Source: Kushneria konosiri (GTDB lineage Bacteria > Pseudomonadota > Gammaproteobacteria > Pseudomonadales > Halomonadaceae). From it: DNA of 64,000 bases. The notes below the pieces were generated by a model. It saw only the letters and a program-made list of their open reading frames with translations, did not search any database and had not been told where the DNA came from. The DNA is taken from the NCBI RefSeq assembly GCF_002155145.1, contig NZ_CP021323.1, forward strand, positions 496,001 through 560,000, written 5' to 3'. Below are positions 15,824 through 29,715 of this stretch, in pieces. Each line of letters opens with the position of its first letter. Position 1 is the stretch's first letter. The position numbers were made by a program, and so were the translations under genes.

Positions 15824-17137
15824 TCAGTGGCCGCCTTCCAGCGTCCTGCGCGCCGTGCCGCGACGCAGGATGGCATGCAGGATGACCGCCCCAAAGGTGG
15901 CGGTGCCAATGCCGTCAAGCGTGAACTGGCCAAGACTCAGAGAGAAGTTGCCGGCACCCAGTACCAGTGTCACCGCTACTACGATCAGGTTGGCGTTATC
16001 TCCCAGATCCACGTTGTTTTCGATCCAGATGCGCGCACCAGCCACCGCAATCAGGCCAAAAACGACGATCGAGGTGCCGGCCAGCACCGGCCCGGGGATG
16101 GTATGGATCACCGCCCCAAAGCGGGGCGAAAACCCCAGCAGGATCGCAAAGCCGGCGGCTGCCACGAAAATCAGCGTTGAGTAGACCCGGGTGACCGCCA
16201 TAACGCCGATATTTTCGGCATAGGTCGTGACACCGGTACCGCCGGTCGACCCGGACAGCATGGTGGCCAGGCCATCGCCCAGAAAGGCGCGCCCGATATA
16301 TGGGTCCAGGTTGCGCTGGGTCATCGCCCCGACCGCCTTGATGTGGCCCAGATTTTCGGCGACCAGAATCACCGCCACCGGCGCGATCAATACCATCGCA
16401 TGGGCGCTGAACTCAGGGGTCGTAAAGGTCGGCAGACCAAACCAGGCCGCCTGCGAGATGACAGAAAAGTCGATTGGCGTGCCCCAGCCCAGACCGTTGG
16501 TGACCACGGCATAGATGATATAGGCCGCCACCAGCCCAACCAGGATCAACAGTCGCTGCAGCATGCCGCGGGTGAATACCGCTGCCAGCCCGACGCAGAG
16601 GATGGTTACCAGCGCCATGATGCTGTCAAAGGAGGAATCGGCCACACTCGATACCGCCACCGGGGCCAGATTGAGTCCAATGGTCATGACGATCGCCCCG
16701 GTGACTACCGGTGGCAACAGCACCTCGATCCAGCGAGTCCCCAGCGCCATGACCACAAGACCCACCACGGCATAGATCGCGCCGCAGGCAATGATGCCGC
16801 CCAGCGCCAGAGCGATATTGGGGTTGGCGCCACTACCGGCGTACCCGGTCGCTGCAATCACCACGCCGATAAAGGCAAAGCTCGAGCCCAGATAGCTCGG
16901 CACACGCCCGCCCACGATCACAAAAAACAGCAGCGTGCCGATACCGGACATCAAAATGGCCAGATTGGCATCAAAGCCCATCAATAAAGGCGCCAGCACC
17001 GTCGAGCCGAACATGGCCACCGCATGCTGAACGCCCATGACCAGTGTCTGCCCGGCGCTCAGGCGCTCATCGGGCGCGACCAGTCCGCCCCTGCCGGCGT
17101 CGGCCAGTTGCCAGCGTGGAAACCAGGATTGTGCCAT
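15824..17137 (-). CDS. rutG: Pyrimidine permease RutG
   Basis: Nucleobase:cation symporter-2 family permease of 437 residues with about 14 hydrophobic segments. It matches remembered E. coli RutG closely at the N-terminus (VAPDERL, GVQHAVAMFG). Other matches are LMSGIGTLLFFVI, GGRVPSYLGSS and AENLGHIKAV, the last carrying the conserved substrate-binding Glu. RutG imports uracil. The rutA-F degradation genes are not nearby. The gene is transcribed away from rutR across a 295-base divergent region, and its ATG at 17137 begins MAQSWFPRWQL as in RutG. Confidence 0.92.
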   Translation of the reverse strand: MAQSWFPRWQLADAGRGGLVAPDERLSAGQTLVMGVQHAVAMFGSTVLAPLLMGFDANLAILMSGIGTLLFFVIVGGRVPSYLGSSFAFIGVVIAATGYAGSGANPNIALALGGIIACGAIYAVVGLVVMALGTRWIEVLLPPVVTGAIVMTIGLNLAPVAVSSVADSSFDSIMALVTILCVGLAAVFTRGMLQRLLILVGLVAAYIIYAVVTNGLGWGTPIDFSVISQAAWFGLPTFTTPEFSAHAMVLIAPVAVILVAENLGHIKAVGAMTQRNLDPYIGRAFLGDGLATMLSGSTGGTGVTTYAENIGVMAVTRVYSTLIFVAAAGFAILLGFSPRFGAVIHTIPGPVLAGTSIVVFGLIAVAGARIWIENNVDLGDNANLIVVAVTLVLGAGNFSLSLGQFTLDGIGTATFGAVILHAILRRGTARRTLEGGH

Positions 17138-17265
17138 GTCTTGTCTACTCCAGCCTTGTCATTGGATGCCCTTTGGCGCGCATTCTATCGTCCCGGGCGA
17201 TCGGATGCTCATCCATGGTGGGTCATCCTCTCCCTCTGGCATGACATACCGGCAGGAATATTTCC

Positions 17266-17283
17266 GGACCGGAGGTCATGACC
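17266..17283. promoter_or_regulatory. Candidate RutR operator between rutG and rutR
   Basis: The segment reads GGACCGGAGGTCATGACC. It contains GACC-NNN-GGTC, close to the RutR core GACCA-NN-TGGTC but one base short in the spacer. It is followed by the perfect palindrome GGTCATGACC (17274-17283). It lies in the only intergenic region shared by rutG and rutR. The spacing mismatch keeps this tentative. Confidence 0.28.
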
Positions 17284-17432
17284 GACAGGTTTTTGCAGGC
17301 AATCACGGCGAAGTAACCACTGCAGAAGACTCGAGCGCCCTTTAAATAACGGTATATAAAAGAGTCGTGATTGTCCTGCTGCGAAAGCCTCCGATGACAA
17401 CCTCTGATATCGTAGGTCGTCCAAAGGGGATA

Positions 17433-18107
17433 ATGAATGACGCATCAATGAGCAATGATCAGACCCGTTTCAAGACAGAGCCTGCTGGTGGCCGGCGCAG
17501 TCGTGGCATCGAACAACGCCGCGCCAGGATGCGCGACGCGGCGCTGCACTTTTTTTCACGCTTTGGCCTGCATGGCACCAGCCTTGATCAGGTGGCCGAG
17601 CGAGCCGGCGTTTCCAAGACCAACCTGATCTATCACTATCCCACCAAGGAAGCGCTTTATACCGCGGTACTCAGTGACATGCTCGATCTCTGGATCGCGC
17701 CTTTTCAGGCCCTCCAGCCGGATGCCGATGCCCAACCCGCCATTCGCCACTATATCCGCCTCAAGCTGGAACTCTCGCGCGATCACGCCGAGGCCTCGCG
17801 GCTTTACTGTCTGGAGATGGTGCAGGGCGCACCGCACCTGGGCGACCTGTTAAAGGGCAATCTGCAGGTGCTGATCGATGAAAAGGCACGGGTGATCGAG
17901 CGGTGGATCGAGCGTGGCGATATCACGCCGGTCAATCCGTGGCATCTGTTTTACATGCTATGGGCCACTACCCAGCACTACGCCGACTTTGCCGTGCAGA
18001 TTGAGGCCATTTCCGGGAGCACCCTTGAAAATCCGGACTTTCTGGAAACGGCTGTCAGCAATGTTCAAACCATCGTCATGGCTGGTCTTATGCCCCGCCA
18101 GGGCTGA
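17433..18107 (+). CDS. rutR: TetR-family transcriptional regulator RutR
   Basis: A 224-residue TetR-family repressor. The helix-turn-helix region reads LDQVAERAGVSKTNLIYHYPTKEALY, almost the RutR signature. The C-terminal ligand domain retains LKLELSRDHAEASRLYCLEM and LWATTQHYADFA as I recall them in E. coli RutR, which binds uracil. I chose the ATG at 17433 with AAAGGGG just upstream; the frame opens further up at a GTG (17367) and an ATG (17394) with poorer signals. Compared with E. coli it has a longer charged N-terminal tail. It presumably controls rutG and possibly pyrimidine genes elsewhere. Confidence 0.9.
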   Translation: MNDASMSNDQTRFKTEPAGGRRSRGIEQRRARMRDAALHFFSRFGLHGTSLDQVAERAGVSKTNLIYHYPTKEALYTAVLSDMLDLWIAPFQALQPDADAQPAIRHYIRLKLELSRDHAEASRLYCLEMVQGAPHLGDLLKGNLQVLIDEKARVIERWIERGDITPVNPWHLFYMLWATTQHYADFAVQIEAISGSTLENPDFLETAVSNVQTIVMAGLMPRQG

Positions 18108-18215
18108 CTGATCCCGATACGTTGTCCGACAGTCGCGCTCGTCCTGAACTACGCTTGAGACATCGGGCTGTCGGCGGGACGCCGGCGCCCTCTCAACGCA
18201 TGACAGGGAGTCGAT

Positions 18216-19412
18216 ATGCAACGCCATGATTATCTGATCATCGGAGGCGGCATGGTGGCCGCCAACGCCGTTAACGGTATTCGCGAGCACGATAAAACGG
18301 GCAGCATCGCCATTCTGGGTGCCGAACCCGACGGCCCGGTCACACGCCCCGCGCTTTCCAAGAAGCTCTGGACCGATCCGGAGTTCACTTATGACAAGAT
18401 CTGGATGACACCGGAAAAGGATGAGAACACCACGCTCTATACCGACATGCGTGTAGAACGCATTGATCGTGATGAGAAAACCGTCACCACAGCCTCGGGG
18501 GAAGTGCACGGCTACGGCAGGCTGTTGCTGGCCACCGGCGGTGCGCCCGTGACGCTTGATGATCTACCTGCCGGTGATCGCGTGCTCTATTTTCGAACCG
18601 TGCGCGACTACGATCGCCTGCGCGAGCTCTCGGGCGGCCAGCGCCATATCGTGGTGGTCGGCGGCAGCTATATCGGCACCGAAATTGCCGCAGCGCTGGT
18701 GCAAAACGATACCCAGGTCACGCTGGTCTATCCCGAGGAAGTGCTGGGCGGCAAGATGTTTCCGCCGTCGCTGGCCAGTCGCTATCACCAGACCTATCTG
18801 GATCAAGGCGTCAAGCTGCTGGGCAGTCGCAGCGTCGAAGGTGGCCGGGTCAACGGCGATCACGTCACCCTGACACTGGATGATGACAGCACGCTGGAAG
18901 CCGACGCGGTGGTCTTCGGGCTGGGCGTGACGCCCAATGTCAAAATTGCAGAAAACGCCGGCCTTGATGTGGATGGCGGAGTGGTCGTCAACGAGCGGTT
19001 ACAGACCACGGATGAGCATATCTTCGCTGCCGGCGACGTGGCCTGCTATCCGGACCGCATTCTGGGTCGCCGACGCATCGAACACGTCGATCACGCCAAC
19101 CAGTCCGGGATCACTGTGGGTCATATCATGGCCGGCAGCGATGAGACCTACGACCACACGCCCTATTTCTACTCCACCGTGTTCGACATGGCCTACAAGG
19201 CCGTCGGCACACTCGACAGCTCACTCGAAACCATCGAGGACTGGGCCACACCTCAGGAGCAGGGCGTGGTGTATTACCTCGATAACGGCAGGGTTCAGGG
19301 GGTATTGCAGCTCAACATGGACCCGGACAAGCTCGATGAGGCCCGCCAGGTACTGGCCGATACCTCGGAGCAGAGTGAAGAGACGCTGATCGGGCGTATC
19401 GAGATCGATTGA
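18216..19412 (+). CDS. FAD-dependent NAD(P)H oxidoreductase (ferredoxin/rubredoxin reductase type)
   Basis: A 398-residue pyridine-nucleotide-disulphide-fold flavoprotein. The FAD-binding glycine motif is at residues 8-13 (IIGGGM), the NAD(P)H-binding motif VVVGGSYIGTE at 147-157, and the second FAD motif is IFAAGDVA. The sequence resembles reductases of ferredoxin/rubredoxin systems and AIF-type proteins, with an extra C-terminal domain of about 90 residues. No redox-active CxxC is visible. No ferredoxin or oxygenase partner is adjacent, so its electron acceptor is unknown. A terminator follows the stop. Confidence 0.82.
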   Translation: MQRHDYLIIGGGMVAANAVNGIREHDKTGSIAILGAEPDGPVTRPALSKKLWTDPEFTYDKIWMTPEKDENTTLYTDMRVERIDRDEKTVTTASGEVHGYGRLLLATGGAPVTLDDLPAGDRVLYFRTVRDYDRLRELSGGQRHIVVVGGSYIGTEIAAALVQNDTQVTLVYPEEVLGGKMFPPSLASRYHQTYLDQGVKLLGSRSVEGGRVNGDHVTLTLDDDSTLEADAVVFGLGVTPNVKIAENAGLDVDGGVVVNERLQTTDEHIFAAGDVACYPDRILGRRRIEHVDHANQSGITVGHIMAGSDETYDHTPYFYSTVFDMAYKAVGTLDSSLETIEDWATPQEQGVVYYLDNGRVQGVLQLNMDPDKLDEARQVLADTSEQSEETLIGRIEID

Positions 19413-19437
19413 TCGATGATGACGGCCAATCGTTCAT

Positions 19438-19475
19438 AAAAAACGGGCGCCCCGCTAACGGGGCGCCCGTTTTCA
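19438..19475. terminator. Bidirectional intrinsic terminator
   Basis: A 13-bp perfect stem, AAACGGGCGCCCC (19441-19453) with GGGGCGCCCGTTT (19460-19472), is flanked by A-rich sequence on the left and T-rich on the right. It can stop transcription from the plus-strand oxidoreductase and from the minus-strand small gene. Confidence 0.88.
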
Positions 19476-19493
19476 AAAGACCTGCCGAATGTC

Positions 19494-19748
19494 TTAAATG
19501 CTGAGGCGGCTGTCTTCGAGCTTTGAAATCACCAGCTTCGAGCGGCGCTCGATCTCCTCGAGCATGCCGGCACACTCATCGGACATGCCACTATCGCGGA
19601 TCTCGGCCAGCGCCAGCAGCGCCTTGAGCTGGCTGCTGGTCTCCAGCGCCTTGTTCTGATCACCGTCGTTGTTGCCCATGACATGATCTTCCAGTTCACG
19701 CATATGATTGTTGGCCTGATCCAGAATATTGCGTTCCAGCCTGATCAT
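19494..19748 (-). CDS. Small helical protein, unknown function
   Basis: An 84-residue charged protein beginning MIRLERNILDQ, with HMRELEDHV and EEIERRSKLVISKLEDS. It looks entirely alpha-helical and may form a coiled coil or two-helix hairpin; there is no signal peptide or membrane segment. I do not recognise a family. The ATG at 19748 has AAGGG upstream; the frame extends to 19772 with a poorer start. It lies alone between two terminators, on the same strand as but downstream of gltD. Confidence 0.6.
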   Translation of the reverse strand: MIRLERNILDQANNHMRELEDHVMGNNDGDQNKALETSSQLKALLALAEIRDSGMSDECAGMLEEIERRSKLVISKLEDSRLSI

Positions 19749-19853
19749 GTTCTTTACCCTTGTTTGATTCATTGCGATGTATTGCGAGGGGCGCCACTGT
19801 ATAGATTCAACGGCGCATATACCACCGACATGGGGGCAACCCCGGCCGAATTC

Positions 19854-19890
19854 AAAATAAAAGGGGGCGCCGGCACGCGCCGACGCCCCC
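19854..19890 (-). terminator. Intrinsic terminator of gltBD
   Basis: On the minus strand the stem GGGGGCG...CGCCCCC (19863-19890) with a GC-rich loop leads into TTTTATTTT (19854-19862). It lies just past the gltD stop at 19908, as expected for the end of the gltB-gltD transcript. Confidence 0.85.
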
Positions 19891-19907
19891 AGGCTGCCGG
19901 GCCCTGA

Positions 19908-21350
<1,443 letters not shown>

Positions 21351-21357
21351 TCACTCC

Positions 21358-25818
<4,461 letters not shown>

Positions 25819-26279
25819 GCCTCTCCGTAAACGCTAAAAAGCGAAGCATCAAGAAATTGACACGGTTGTAATGGGTCTAAAAGAAGGATACTCTGCCCGG
25901 TTATTTTTATTTCAGACAGCGCCTCTTGAGCGCCCGAGGTGGGAAAAGAGCTGCTTCGAGCATACGATAGACGGCCTTGCAGGCAAACCCCCCTGGCACC
26001 TTCCAGTTTTCAAAAAAACGGCTCAATTTCGAAGGGTTACACGCTTCCCACAATAAAAAAGGCTGTTTTCTCAAGACCTTAGGCCTGCACCCCAATAGCG
26101 CTTCAATCCGTTCGACGCCCTATAAAAGTGCGCGCCCACCCATGCCGTTTGTGCATAAGCCATGCCTTTTTTGATTTCACTCCGATTCAGAATCCATCGT
26201 CTCTTGAGCGCCACTGGCCCGGAAGAAAACTTCCGGGCCAGTGGCATCTCGGCGGGAACATCAATCCCTGTCAGGCGCC
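25819..26279. other. Gene-free 461-base spacer upstream of gltB
   Basis: No convincing gene is present; the short frames lack start signals and family features. The gltB-proximal part is AT-rich on the minus strand and should hold the gltBD promoter, though no single hexamer pair is compelling. The right end carries the citrate-transporter hairpin at 26211-26244. The 12-mer CTCTTGAGCGCC occurs twice (near 25923 and 26200), which may be chance. Confidence 0.45.
26211..26244. terminator. Strong hairpin after the citrate transporter gene
   Basis: A perfect 14-bp stem, CCACTGGCCCGGAA (26211-26224) with TTCCGGGCCAGTGG (26231-26244), has a six-base loop. It is 35 bases beyond the transporter stop on the minus strand. 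No proper U-run follows, so termination strength is uncertain. Confidence 0.55.
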
Positions 26280-27647
26280 TCAATACAGGCCGAAGAGATA
26301 ACCTACAAACATCATGATGAGGCTGAACCCCCAGAGATAGAGAAAGGCGTAGCGGATGTAGCGACCCATCTCCAGCCCGGCCAGGCCCAGCGCCAGCCAA
26401 AGCGCCGGTGAAAACGGGCTGATGAAGGTCCCAACGATACTGCCGATCGACATGGCATGAGCGACTGCAATCGAATCTATCGCGGCGCTGGCCGTAATCT
26501 GCTGAATGACCGGTAACAGTGCAAAGTAATAGGCATCGGTACTGGTCAGAAGCTCCAGCGGTACCCCCATGGTGCCGACCAGAATATGCAGCACGCTCAC
26601 GGCCTGCCCTGGCAGAATCTGCGTCACATCCAGCGCGATCGATTCCAGCATGCCGGTGCCATTGAGAATGCCCAGAAAGGCGCCGGCAGCCGCAATGATC
26701 GCGCCCATGTTGAACGCCTGTGGCGCATGCTGCGTGATCACGCGCGACTGCGCCGAAAGACTTGGATAATTGAGCAACAGCGCCACGGACAGCGCGATCA
26801 TGAAGATGTAGGCCGGTGCCATCAGACCCAGCGCCAGCGAGATGACCGTGACCAGCGTCAATGCTGCATTGAACCAGTAAAAGCGCGGCATGCCCTCATG
26901 AGTTCCCGAGGACGAAGCCTGCTCGTTATGATCAGACGCCTTTTCAGTGGTAGCCGTGCCCCCGGAGGCAATGTCGGTACTGCTGCCTGGCAGATAATGA
27001 CGCGCGATGGCAGCTTCTACCCCACCGACCGCCTGAATCTGGCGCTTTTCACGCAACCCGAGCAGCGCAGCACCAATGACCGCCAGCATCACCCCAATCA
27101 GCTGCACCGGGATCAGTCCATGCCAGAGTTCATCAGGAGAGATATCGGTTACGGCCGCGGCACGACCGATCGGGCCGCCCCAGGGCACCATATTCAGAAT
27201 CCCCATACTGGTCGCCATCAGGGTCAGCATCAGATAAGGGTTCATGCCCAGTCGGCGATAAAGCGGAATCAGCGCCGGCAGAACGATCAAAAAGGTCGCG
27301 GCACCAGCTCCATCCAGATGCACACAGGCCGCCACCAGTGCCGTCATGACCGCCACGGCCACCACATTGCCGCGCGTCAGCGTTACCATGGCCGAAATCA
27401 GGGGATCAAAGAGGCCTCGCTCTTTCATGATCGAGAAAAAGAGAATGGCAAACATGAACATGAAGGCAACGCCTGCCACCTTGTTCACACCCTGCTGAAA
27501 GAACTCCGAAATCTCGCTGATACCAAAACCGGCCAGCAACGCACCGATAAAGGGAATGGCGCTGAGTGCGATGATCGGGATGACCTTCTCAAACAGCAAA
27601 AGGATCACGATGGTGATAATGATGGCAAGGCCTATGAAGGTCAGCAC
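26280..27647 (-). CDS. CitMHS-family citrate transporter
   Basis: An integral membrane symporter of 455 residues with about 11-12 hydrophobic segments. Conserved family segments include HLDGAGAATFLIVLPALIPLY and MGILNMVPWGGPIGRAA. These match the CitMHS family, which imports citrate, often complexed with Mg2+ or Ca2+, with protons. A charged cytoplasmic loop lies at about 215-250. It stands between aroB and gltB, where relatives usually carry no transporter. No CitST-like two-component regulator is adjacent. Confidence 0.88.
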   Translation of the reverse strand: MLTFIGLAIIITIVILLLFEKVIPIIALSAIPFIGALLAGFGISEISEFFQQGVNKVAGVAFMFMFAILFFSIMKERGLFDPLISAMVTLTRGNVVAVAVMTALVAACVHLDGAGAATFLIVLPALIPLYRRLGMNPYLMLTLMATSMGILNMVPWGGPIGRAAAVTDISPDELWHGLIPVQLIGVMLAVIGAALLGLREKRQIQAVGGVEAAIARHYLPGSSTDIASGGTATTEKASDHNEQASSSGTHEGMPRFYWFNAALTLVTVISLALGLMAPAYIFMIALSVALLLNYPSLSAQSRVITQHAPQAFNMGAIIAAAGAFLGILNGTGMLESIALDVTQILPGQAVSVLHILVGTMGVPLELLTSTDAYYFALLPVIQQITASAAIDSIAVAHAMSIGSIVGTFISPFSPALWLALGLAGLEMGRYIRYAFLYLWGFSLIMMFVGYLFGLY

Positions 27648-27996
27648 CTCTACTCTCCTGCGCTTGTTGTCATGAAGGGACTACCGGCAAAGGCCGGCAG
27701 GCAAGCATCGGGCGAGCGTAGGGGGCAACACGGGGACAAGGCAAAGCTTACACAATTGAAAGAAAAGGATTTTTCAGTCGACCCCCAACATAACAATAAG
27801 ACCTTGGTATCAGGCATTATCGACTTAACAGGAATCATTATTATTTGAAGCGGGGTTTGGAGAGCGAGCCTTTCAGAAATGAAAGACTTCATCGATGTAG
27901 CGATACTACTAAAGTTGAGTCAAAAAAATGGCCGGTGCACCATCGCACCGGCCATGAATCAGGGCCGACTCTTTACATCAGGAAAAACGCATCCAC
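27648..27996. other. Intergenic region between the citrate transporter and aroB
   Basis: No gene seen. The transporter-proximal half should contain its promoter and ribosome-binding site on the minus strand. The AT-rich stretch at about 27750-27850 is the likeliest promoter area. The other end holds the aroKB terminator at 27922-27955. Confidence 0.4.
27922..27955 (-). terminator. Intrinsic terminator of the pil-aroK-aroB operon
   Basis: On the minus strand the 11-bp stem ATGGCCGGTGC/GCACCGGCCAT (27928-27955) with a six-base loop runs directly into TTTTTTT (27922-27928). It lies 42 bases beyond the aroB stop. Confidence 0.88.
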
Positions 27997-29079
27997 CTAT
28001 TGTCTTTCCCAGTCTGCCAGCAGGTCATGAACCTGCCCTTCGTCGACCTCATCGGTAATACAGGCGTCGCCAAAGGCCTTTAACAGCACCAGCCGCAGGC
28101 GTGCATCCGTCACCTTCTTGTCCAGATGCATCAACTCCAGAAAACGCTCGGCGCTGACGCTGGCCGGCGCATGGCGCGGCAGGCCGGCCGCCTCGAGCAG
28201 CATTGCCACGCGCTTGACGGCGGCCTCATCAAGCCAGCCCAGTCGATGCGACAGGGCTGTGGCCATCATCATGCCGGTACCCACCGCCTCGCCATGCAGC
28301 CAGTTTCCGTAGCCCATTGCCGTTTCTATTGCGTGACCGAAGGTGTGGCCCAGATTGAGATAGGCTCGTACACCCTGCTCGGTCTCGTCCTCCACCACGA
28401 TCTCGGCCTTGACGGAGCAGCTTTTGAGGATCGCCTCGGTCAGGAGTGCAGCGTCCAGCGAGCGTAGACCGGTCATATTGGTTTCAAGCCAGGTCATGAA
28501 GGCCTCATCGCGGATCAGGCCGTACTTGATGACCTCGGCAAGCCCGGCGGTCAGCTCACGTGCCGGCAGGGTCTTGAGCGTATCGGTGTCCACAATGACC
28601 GCGCGCGGCTGATGAAAGGCGCCAATCATGTTTTTGCCACGGGGATGATTCACACCGGTCTTGCCGCCGACCGAGGAGTCCACCTGCGCCAGCAGCGTGG
28701 TCGGAATCTGGATAAAGGCGATGCCACGCTGATAGCAGGCAGCGGCAAACCCCGTCATGTCGCCGGTCACGCCGCCGCCCAGTGCGATCAGGGTAGCGCG
28801 CCGGTTGAAACCGGCCGCCAGCAGGGCGTCCCAGATCCGTTCGACGTGCTCGAGATTCTTGGTCGCTTCACCATCGGGCAGCACCACTTCATGCACGTCA
28901 TGACCCGCGAGGGTCGCCTTCAAGCGCTCAAGATACAGCGGCGCCACAACCTCGTTGGTCACGATCATGACCTGGCGCCCGGCAAGATGTGGCGTCAAAA
29001 GCGAGGCATCGTCCAGAAGACCCGGGCCGACATGAATGGGATAGTGACGATCCGGCAATTCCACCGTGAGGGTCTGCAT
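27997..29079 (-). CDS. aroB: 3-dehydroquinate synthase
   Basis: A 360-residue NAD+- and metal-dependent enzyme of the shikimate pathway, converting DAHP to 3-dehydroquinate. Visible landmarks are [29 protein letters not shown] (NAD binding), [19 protein letters not shown] and [12 protein letters not shown] with metal-binding His residues. The ATG at 29079 (MQTLTVEL) matches the family length of about 360; another ATG at 29088 is possible. It follows aroK by 66 bases in the usual pilMNOPQ-aroK-aroB arrangement. Confidence 0.96.
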   Translation of the reverse strand: MQTLTVELPDRHYPIHVGPGLLDDASLLTPHLAGRQVMIVTNEVVAPLYLERLKATLAGHDVHEVVLPDGEATKNLEHVERIWDALLAAGFNRRATLIALGGGVTGDMTGFAAACYQRGIAFIQIPTTLLAQVDSSVGGKTGVNHPRGKNMIGAFHQPRAVIVDTDTLKTLPARELTAGLAEVIKYGLIRDEAFMTWLETNMTGLRSLDAALLTEAILKSCSVKAEIVVEDETEQGVRAYLNLGHTFGHAIETAMGYGNWLHGEAVGTGMMMATALSHRLGWLDEAAVKRVAMLLEAAGLPRHAPASVSAERFLELMHLDKKVTDARLRLVLLKAFGDACITDEVDEGQVHDLLADWERQ

Positions 29080-29145
29080 CTGCGACATCCATTGATCCGT
29101 AAAGAGATGATGGCGGTGTCTCGCACCGCCGCTGACGGGCATTGA

Positions 29146-29715
29146 CTAGAGCGAGTAGCCTGACAGGTCAGTGCAACAGCCACGCGCGGCGCTGCTCGCA
29201 TAGCGTCGGGTGCGCCGGCGAATCTCGGCCACCACCGAGCGTGGGCTGCGCCGGTCGGTACTGACAATCAGGGTGGCGGTATCGCGGTAAAGCGGGTCAC
29301 GCAGCTCCAGCAGTTCGCGCAGGCGCTGCTCGGGATTCTCGCACTGCAACAGCGGACGATTGCGGTCACGCGCCGTGCGTTTGAGCTGCTGCTCGATGGT
29401 GGTGGACAGGTATATGACCACGCCCCGCTCGCGCAGCAGGCGCCGATTGGTCGGGTGCATGACCGCCCCGCCACCGGTGGCCAGCACGATGCCCTGATAG
29501 CGGGTAATTTCATCAATGACCTGAGCTTCGCGAAGACGAAACCCGGCCTCACCCTCGACATCAAATATCCAGGGAATATTGCAGCCACAGCGCTTTTCGA
29601 TAACGTGGTCGCTATCAAAAAAGTCGCGGTGCAGCTCGGCCGCCAGCGTGCGACCGATGGTACTTTTACCGGTCCCCATGGGGCCGATCAGAAACAGATT
29701 GGGTAAAGCCTGCAT
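29146..29715 (-). CDS. aroK: Shikimate kinase
   Basis: Phosphorylates shikimate with ATP. The P-loop GPMGTGKS is at 11-18, the shikimate-binding DSD...R segment lies at about 34-60 ([10 protein letters not shown]) and the GGGAV loop is near 80. The lid Arg is in RDRNRPLL. At 189 residues it is somewhat longer than E. coli AroK (173) because of a basic C-terminal tail. Its ATG shares one base with the pilQ stop (TAATG), showing translational coupling with the pilus operon. Confidence 0.95.
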   Translation of the reverse strand: MQALPNLFLIGPMGTGKSTIGRTLAAELHRDFFDSDHVIEKRCGCNIPWIFDVEGEAGFRLREAQVIDEITRYQGIVLATGGGAVMHPTNRRLLRERGVVIYLSTTIEQQLKRTARDRNRPLLQCENPEQRLRELLELRDPLYRDTATLIVSTDRRSPRSVVAEIRRRTRRYASSAARGCCTDLSGYSL

